Program-made: the position numbers and the translations under genes | Assembly: GCA_030019255.1 (NCBI GenBank) | Contig: JASEFK010000004.1 | Span: forward strand, 203,387 to 267,386 | Length of the DNA stretch: 64,000 nt | Direction: 5' to 3' | Origin: Actinomycetota bacterium | GTDB taxonomy: Bacteria; Actinomycetota; Geothermincolia; Geothermincolales; RBG-13-55-18 | Notes under the pieces: generated by a model | The model's database searches: none | What the model was told of the DNA's origin: nothing | The model's input: only the letters and a program-made list of their open reading frames with translations | Shown here: piece after piece, positions 60,251 to 64,000 of the stretch | How the letters are laid out: each line of letters starts with the position of its first letter | Position numbering within the stretch: the stretch's first letter is position 1

Positions 60251-61654
60251 CTACCTCTCCGGCCCGCCCCGCAGGGACAGGTAGCGGTTGAGGTTGGCCA
60301 GCACCTTCCCCATCTTCTCCGGGGTGTTGTAGGCGATGACCCCCTCCTTCTGGGCATTTTCCAGTTCCTGGGAGAGCAGGGCCGGGGCCACCAGGCAAAG
60401 GAAGACCGGCTTGCCGTGTTTCTTCCCTATCTCGGCGTACTCCCGCGCCGGGAAAGCCGGCCCAGCGCCCGCCCCGGTGACGAAGACGGCCACCGCGCAG
60501 TGGATGTCCTCCTGGCGCAGGGCCAGGTCGGCGGCCCGGAGGTAGAGGGAGTTGTCCGTCCAGGCGAAGGCGAACATGTCCAGGGGGTTGTCGGCCACGG
60601 CGTGCCGGGGGATGAACTCCCGCACCGCCGCCGCGATCTCCGGGTGCAGGGGAGGGAAGCGCACCCCGCCCCTCTCGGCGATGTCGGTGATGGCGATGAC
60701 CGGGCCCGCGGTGTGAGTGGAGATGAAGACCCCGTTCCCCCGGGGGACCCCTCCCATGGACACCGCCTTGGCCAGGCAGGCCATCTCGCTCGTTGACCCC
60801 ACCTGGAGGAGCCCGGCCTGGGCGAAGGCCCCCCGGTACACCGCCTCCGAGCTGGCCACCGACCCGGTGTGGGAGAGGGCGGTGCGGGAGGAGCTCTCCG
60901 TGAAGCCGCGGTTGTAGACGATGACCGGCTTCCTGCGCGACGCCTCCCGCGCGCGGCGGAGGAAGTCGTCCCCCCGGTCCAGCCCCTCGATGAACAGGCA
61001 GATGACCGCGGTGTCTGGATCCTCGGCCAGGTACTCTACCATGTCCGCGAACTCCACGTTGGCCCGGTTGCCGATGCTCACGAACTTGGATATTCCCACC
61101 CTCTCGTCCATGAGCTCGTTGAGGATGCAATTGCCCATCCCACCGCTCTGGCTCACCACGGATACGTCCCCGGAGGGGAACCAGGCCAGGGGGCTGGCGA
61201 AGGTGGCGTTTATTTTATCCCTGGTGTTGAGGACCCCTATGCAGTTGGGGCCGATGAGCTTCATCCCTCCGGAGTCGGCCACCCGGACCAGCTCCTCCTG
61301 GAGCCTCCGCCCCTCCTCACCGGTCTCCCGGAAGCCTCCGGCGAAGATAACCCCCGCGCGCCCGCCCCTCTCCACCGCCTCGCGGACCGTGGGCAGCACC
61401 TGGACCTCGGGAACCGCGTAGACGAAGAGGTCCACCCCGTAGGGAAGCTCGGAGATGGAGCGGTAGGCCTTGCGGCCCTGGATGGTATCACCGGCGTGGG
61501 GGTTTACCGGGTACACCTCGCCCCGGTATCCCGTGGAGGTCACCGCGGCCAGGGCGTGGTAGCCCAGCTTGAAGGGGTTGTCGGTGGCCCCGATGACGGC
61601 GATGCTACGGGGCTGGAAGAGGGGACGGAACTTCTCCAGTATCTCGGAACCCAT
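60251..61654 (-). CDS. ADP-forming acyl-CoA synthetase, alpha (CoA-binding) subunit
   Basis: This subunit converts acyl-CoA, ADP and phosphate to the acid and ATP, together with a grasp-domain beta subunit. Residues 1-130 are the CoA-binding Rossmann domain (RSIAVIGATDNPFKLGYHAL), then a succinyl-CoA-synthetase-like ligase domain with SQSGGMGNCILNEL and the phosphohistidine region TALSHTGSVASSEA near residue 260. It ends after 467 residues without an ATP-grasp domain, so the beta subunit must be elsewhere. ATG 61654 follows AAGGAAGGA; the frame upstream of it is not protein-like. Confidence 0.88.
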   Translation of the reverse strand: MGSEILEKFRPLFQPRSIAVIGATDNPFKLGYHALAAVTSTGYRGEVYPVNPHAGDTIQGRKAYRSISELPYGVDLFVYAVPEVQVLPTVREAVERGGRAGVIFAGGFRETGEEGRRLQEELVRVADSGGMKLIGPNCIGVLNTRDKINATFASPLAWFPSGDVSVVSQSGGMGNCILNELMDERVGISKFVSIGNRANVEFADMVEYLAEDPDTAVICLFIEGLDRGDDFLRRAREASRRKPVIVYNRGFTESSSRTALSHTGSVASSEAVYRGAFAQAGLLQVGSTSEMACLAKAVSMGGVPRGNGVFISTHTAGPVIAITDIAERGGVRFPPLHPEIAAAVREFIPRHAVADNPLDMFAFAWTDNSLYLRAADLALRQEDIHCAVAVFVTGAGAGPAFPAREYAEIGKKHGKPVFLCLVAPALLSQELENAQKEGVIAYNTPEKMGKVLANLNRYLSLRGGPER

Positions 61655-62214
61655 GGCGCGCCATCCTTCCTTTTCCCCTATGATTTTTCCCTTATATTTC
61701 CCTATGATATACAAGGCCTGCCCTCGCGTTTCCGGGGCCTTGCACGGGCAGGGGGATGGCGGGGAACCTGGTAGCTTCCCCGTGGGGTATCCCCTGGACC
61801 CACCCCTTCTTTGTGCCACCGCTGGTAATGCCAGGGCTGTCTTTTTATCGGTATGTCCAAACCGGAAAACTCAAGGGTGTCGAACAAGGACCTTTCCGGA
61901 CGGGGCGGGCAAGTTTACGTTCAGGGCGCAGGGTGTATGGCCTTCAACAGGACAGGCTCGTGGAGAAGCGCCGGACGGATCGAGCGGGGGTCCCTCATGC
62001 TCCTCACCGCCCCGTAGCCATTATCCCTCCCGGACTTCCCTTCGACCCTTTCGGCGGCGAAACCGGAAAGGCCCCCGCTCAGGCGCTCTCCTTCAGCTCC
62101 TCCACGGTTGAGAGCCTTGCGTGAAAGGTGTCCTTGTGCGCGCCCCGTCCGCACGGAGCCTCACGTTACCCAGGCACTCCGGGTCGCGTATCGTGGGTGC
62201 CGGAATGGCCCCGC
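61655..62214. other. Intergenic region with a duplicated gene tail
   Basis: No intact gene is present in these 560 bases. A copy of the 3' end of the next gene lies at 62076-62116. Upstream, near 61678-61710, a short A/T-rich stretch probably holds the promoter of the acyl-CoA synthetase gene on the minus strand. Confidence 0.45.
62076..62116 (-). pseudogene. Duplicated 3' end of the 23-residue-repeat gene
   Basis: On the minus strand this reads LSTVEELKESA and a TGA stop, matching the last residues LSPVEELQESA of the gene at 62215-62616, with only a few base changes over 41 positions (compare 62212-62252). Upstream sequence no longer matches. It is most likely the remnant of a decayed tandem copy. 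Confidence 0.65.
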
Positions 62215-62616
62215 TCAGGCGCTCTCCTGCAGCTCCTCCACGGGGGAGAGCCCCGGACGGTAGGAGGCCTTGCGGATGCGGTTGAAGAGCGCGTTAGCCG
62301 CCCGGGTGAAGAGGTTGGGATGGGTATTCTCGATGAGCTGGACCAGGAAACGCTGGTTCTTGTTCATGGCTGCGGCCAGCGCGGAGGCGTCCAGGCCCTT
62401 CACCAGTCGGGAGAGGAAGTCGGGGTTGCTGTTTATCATCCCGGCCAGCACCTCCGGCTCGAGGTGTTTCATCACCTCGCCCAGGAGTCCGCTGTTCTCG
62501 TTCACCGCCCTGGCCACCACCCGGGGGTCGATGCCGGACATGATCCCGGAGATGAGGTCCTGGTTGTTGGCCATCCTCCCCAGCGCCCGGCCCAGTTTGC
62601 GAAGAAACTCGCTCAT
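62215..62616 (-). CDS. Unknown protein with three 23-residue repeats
   Basis: A 133-residue protein. Residues 29-97 consist of three consecutive repeats of 23 residues, beginning IDPRVVARAVNEN, LEPEVLAGMINSN and LDASALAAAMNKN, each with a conserved Asn-x-Asn followed by a hydrophobic helix. The first 25 residues are basic and the C-terminus ends in LQESA. No membrane segment is seen and no family is recognised. ATG 62616 follows AGGAGGGAGGG. A fragment of its 3' end is duplicated downstream. It stands alone on the minus strand. Confidence 0.72.
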   Translation of the reverse strand: MSEFLRKLGRALGRMANNQDLISGIMSGIDPRVVARAVNENSGLLGEVMKHLEPEVLAGMINSNPDFLSRLVKGLDASALAAAMNKNQRFLVQLIENTHPNLFTRAANALFNRIRKASYRPGLSPVEELQESA

Positions 62617-63136
62617 CGCCCTCCCTCCTCGTTGCTCAGCCGATTATCCGATACGATGTCGCATCACCATTATAGCACGCCCCGGAAGATTGTAAAATCC
62701 TTGGGAAAACATGGTTGTTTTTCCTTTGTATAAAGGGAATTTCGGGAGCGGGGGAGAGGTTGAGCCCCTGACCCATCAGTCATGTTTGCATGGAACAAAG
62801 GCGGCATCGAGGCCAGCCCCCTCTCGGCCCGTTATTGTCCGTGTGAACAATGGTCGGAAGAAGGCGGCATCAAGGCGATACCCCTGCCCTCCCGTTATTC
62901 GCGTGAACCCCGGTGGGAAATTTGAAGCGCCGCAGCATGTGAACATGAATCCTCGCTGGCTTCCGCCTCCCGCCCCGCCGGCCCTTCCCTGTGGTGACTC
63001 CCGTCATGGCCTCCCGGCGTCCGGGCGTACCAAAATAGCGTGATGGAGGAATTATGGCCTGAAGGAGGCGCCTGCAAGGTTTAAAGCCCTCCTCCGGGGG
63101 AAAAATTAGCCGTGAGCGAGGAAAGGAGTTGGGAAC
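62617..63136. other. Divergent spacer with 63-bp imperfect tandem repeats
   Basis: No coding frame is convincing. The tandem repeats at 62798-62923 are listed separately. CCCCTGACCC at 62765-62774 resembles the tip of the dispersed repeat family but does not extend. Confidence 0.4.
62798..62923. repeat. Imperfect 63-bp tandem repeat, two units
   Basis: Units begin AAGGCGGCATC at 62798 and at 62861 and share CCCGTTATT and GTGAAC at the same spacing. A third, more degraded unit may begin near 62925 (AAGCGCCGCAGCAT). They lie between two divergent genes. Confidence 0.6.
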
Positions 63137-63424
63137 ATGGAACGGTACTTGAAGGCGGTGGACGGCGAGAAAAAGGAGCACGACCTGCTGCTCTTCGCCC
63201 TCTCCACCTGCGGGTGGTGTAGGAAGGCCAGGAATTTCCTGGAAGAGAACAAGCTCGCCTACCGCTACGTCTACGTGGATCTCCTGGAAGGGGAAGCCCA
63301 GAAGGAAGTCTTCGAGGAGGTCAAGAAGCGCAACCCGCGGCGGACCTTTCCCACCCTGGTGGTGGACGGAAACGAGGTCATCGCCGGGTTCAACGAAGAC
63401 CGCTATCGGGAGGTACTGCTTTGA
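63137..63424 (+). CDS. Glutaredoxin-like thiol reductase
   Basis: A 95-residue thioredoxin-fold protein. The active site is [16 protein letters not shown] (CxxC at residues 30-33), and [23 protein letters not shown] supplies the cis-proline and the substrate-binding end of glutaredoxins. A lead of about 15 residues precedes the fold. ATG 63137 follows AAAGGAG. Its stop overlaps the start of the reductase gene (TTGA), so the pair forms one unit in which the reductase probably reduces this glutaredoxin with electrons from ferredoxin or rubredoxin. Confidence 0.9.
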   Translation: MERYLKAVDGEKKEHDLLLFALSTCGWCRKARNFLEENKLAYRYVYVDLLEGEAQKEVFEEVKKRNPRRTFPTLVVDGNEVIAGFNEDRYREVLL

Positions 63425-64000
63425 GCGAGGAGTACCCGACGGAGGTGCTGGACCTCTACCGCAGGCTCCATGAGGAGGCGGAGTCGGCAGGCTACCACCT
63501 CAACCCGGACCGGGACTTCACCCTCATGCTTGTGGACGGCCTGTACCGCAACGGGGAGCGGTACGGGTACATGCTCTGTCCCTGCCGCATCGGCGAGGGG
63601 GAGAGGGAGAAGGACCTGGACATCATCTGCCCCTGCGACTACCGCGACGCGGACCTCGAGGAGTACGGGCAGTGCTACTGAGCGCTGTACGTAACCCAGG
63701 AGGTCCTGGAAGGCAAACGCAAGGTAGAGGGGCAGATACCCGAGAGGAGGCCGGAGCCGGAGGAGCTGGAGCGAAGGCGTGAAGCGGCCCGCGAGGCTAC
63801 CGTGACCGCCGAGGGCCGGCTGCCCGTCTGGCGCTGCAAGGTCTGCGGCTACCTGGCGGCCCGCGAGAAGCCTCCCCAGGTCTGCCCGGTGTGCAAGGCC
63901 TCCGCCGACCGCTTCGAACCCTTCCCGCCTCCAGGTGGAGAGAGGCTGCCCGTCTGGCGCTGCAAGGTCTGCGGCTACCTGGCGGCCCGCGAGAAGCCTC
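63421..64000 (+). CDS. Ferredoxin:thioredoxin reductase catalytic subunit with an in-frame TGA (probable selenocysteine) and tandem rubredoxin domains, partial
   Basis: FTR reduces a thioredoxin or glutaredoxin disulfide through a [4Fe-4S] cluster. The family pattern CPC...CPC...CxC is present as [11 protein letters not shown] (near residue 60), [11 protein letters not shown] (near 77) and GQCY followed by TGA at 63679-63681. The TGA stands exactly where the last, catalytic cysteine belongs, and the frame continues with [11 protein letters not shown], as in FTR proteins, for a further 106 codons. Then come two rubredoxin-type metal sites, [20 protein letters not shown] and a second cut by the window edge (period 42 residues). 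A SECIS-like hairpin follows the TGA. Read as a stop, it would give 86 residues lacking the catalytic thiol. TTG 63421 overlaps the glutaredoxin stop. Confidence 0.85.
63679..63720 (+). promoter_or_regulatory. Candidate bacterial SECIS element
   Basis: After the TGA (63679-63681), CCAGG (63696-63700) pairs with CCTGG (63705-63709) around the loop AGGT. The loop's first G is 20 bases after the TGA, close to the spacing in E. coli fdhF, whose loop also reads AGGUC. GCG (63682-63684) can pair with CGC (63718-63720) as a lower stem. SelB would bind the loop. Confidence 0.6.
63820..64000 (+). repeat. Intragenic repeat: duplicated rubredoxin-like domain
   Basis: The 55 bases at 63820-63874 are identical to 63946-64000 (the window end), offset by 126 bases or 42 codons. 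Perfect identity at the DNA level points to a recent duplication or gene conversion within the gene. Confidence 0.92.

Noticed and set aside
63679..63681. TGA as evidence of a recoded genetic code
   Set aside because: Many genes here (gltX, hypD, hypE, oppB, oppD and others) end in TGA at family-typical C-termini, so TGA is a normal stop and only this one is in frame within a conserved domain.

Overview
The window reads as a high-GC anaerobic bacterium that uses many GTG and TTG starts. The order gltX-cysE-cysS-rlmB-yacP at the left end is typical of Actinomycetota and Bacillota, and I favour a deep-branching, uncultured actinobacterial lineage; no rRNA is present to fix this. Anaerobiosis is suggested by the [4Fe-4S] 4-hydroxybutyryl-CoA dehydratase, the [NiFe] hydrogenase, the Rnf-type subunits and the ferredoxin:thioredoxin reductase at the right edge. 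TGA is used as an ordinary stop in many genes here, so the genetic code is standard.

Layout. 1-6.3 kb: the C-terminus of an unknown protein, then gltX, cysE, cysS, rlmB and a NYN ribonuclease, and tRNA-Thr. 6.4-13.5 kb: a DMT-type membrane protein, a MarR/RND pair with a clear promoter and operator, mnmA, a DUF169 remnant and thiM. 13.8-21 kb: a methyltransferase, glpD, a histidine kinase and response regulator, and a CoA-disulfide-reductase-like enzyme. 21.5-25 kb: a thiolase-like/DUF35 pair and a selenium cluster (yedE, yedF, DUF3343). 25.2-37.5 kb: a hydrogenase locus in which small and large subunits, a 4-TM protein, RnfC and RnfD are contiguous, followed by a maturation protease, hypF and hypCDE. 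37.5-48.1 kb: a VOC protein, a Clp1-like P-loop kinase, 4-hydroxybutyryl-CoA dehydratase, and a livKHMGF transporter followed by an unknown Cys-rich protein. 48.5-57.2 kb: a response regulator, a cyclase-family hydrolase, a dUTPase fusion and an oppABCDF transporter. 57.2-64 kb: an MFS protein, a Memo-like protein, a HEAT protein, an ADP-forming acyl-CoA synthetase alpha subunit, an unknown repeat protein, a glutaredoxin, and a ferredoxin:thioredoxin reductase with tandem rubredoxin-like domains.

How it fits together (inference). Opp and Liv transporters would import peptides and amino acids. The dehydratase, thiolase-like and acyl-CoA synthetase proteins fit acyl-CoA fermentation with substrate-level ATP formation. 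The exported hydrogenase, joined to RnfC and RnfD without RnfA, B, E or G, looks like a way to link H2 chemistry across the membrane to a cytoplasmic pyridine nucleotide or ferredoxin pool. The selenium cluster at 23-25 kb matches the strongest surprise: the last gene has an in-frame TGA exactly where the family has its catalytic cysteine, followed by a hairpin resembling a bacterial SECIS, and the frame continues into rubredoxin domains. It is probably a selenocysteine-containing ferredoxin:thioredoxin reductase.

The window also carries a dispersed short-repeat family with 21-bp ends (four loci), one copy being a complete 140-bp inverted-repeat element, and several short tandem duplications confined to intergenic DNA.
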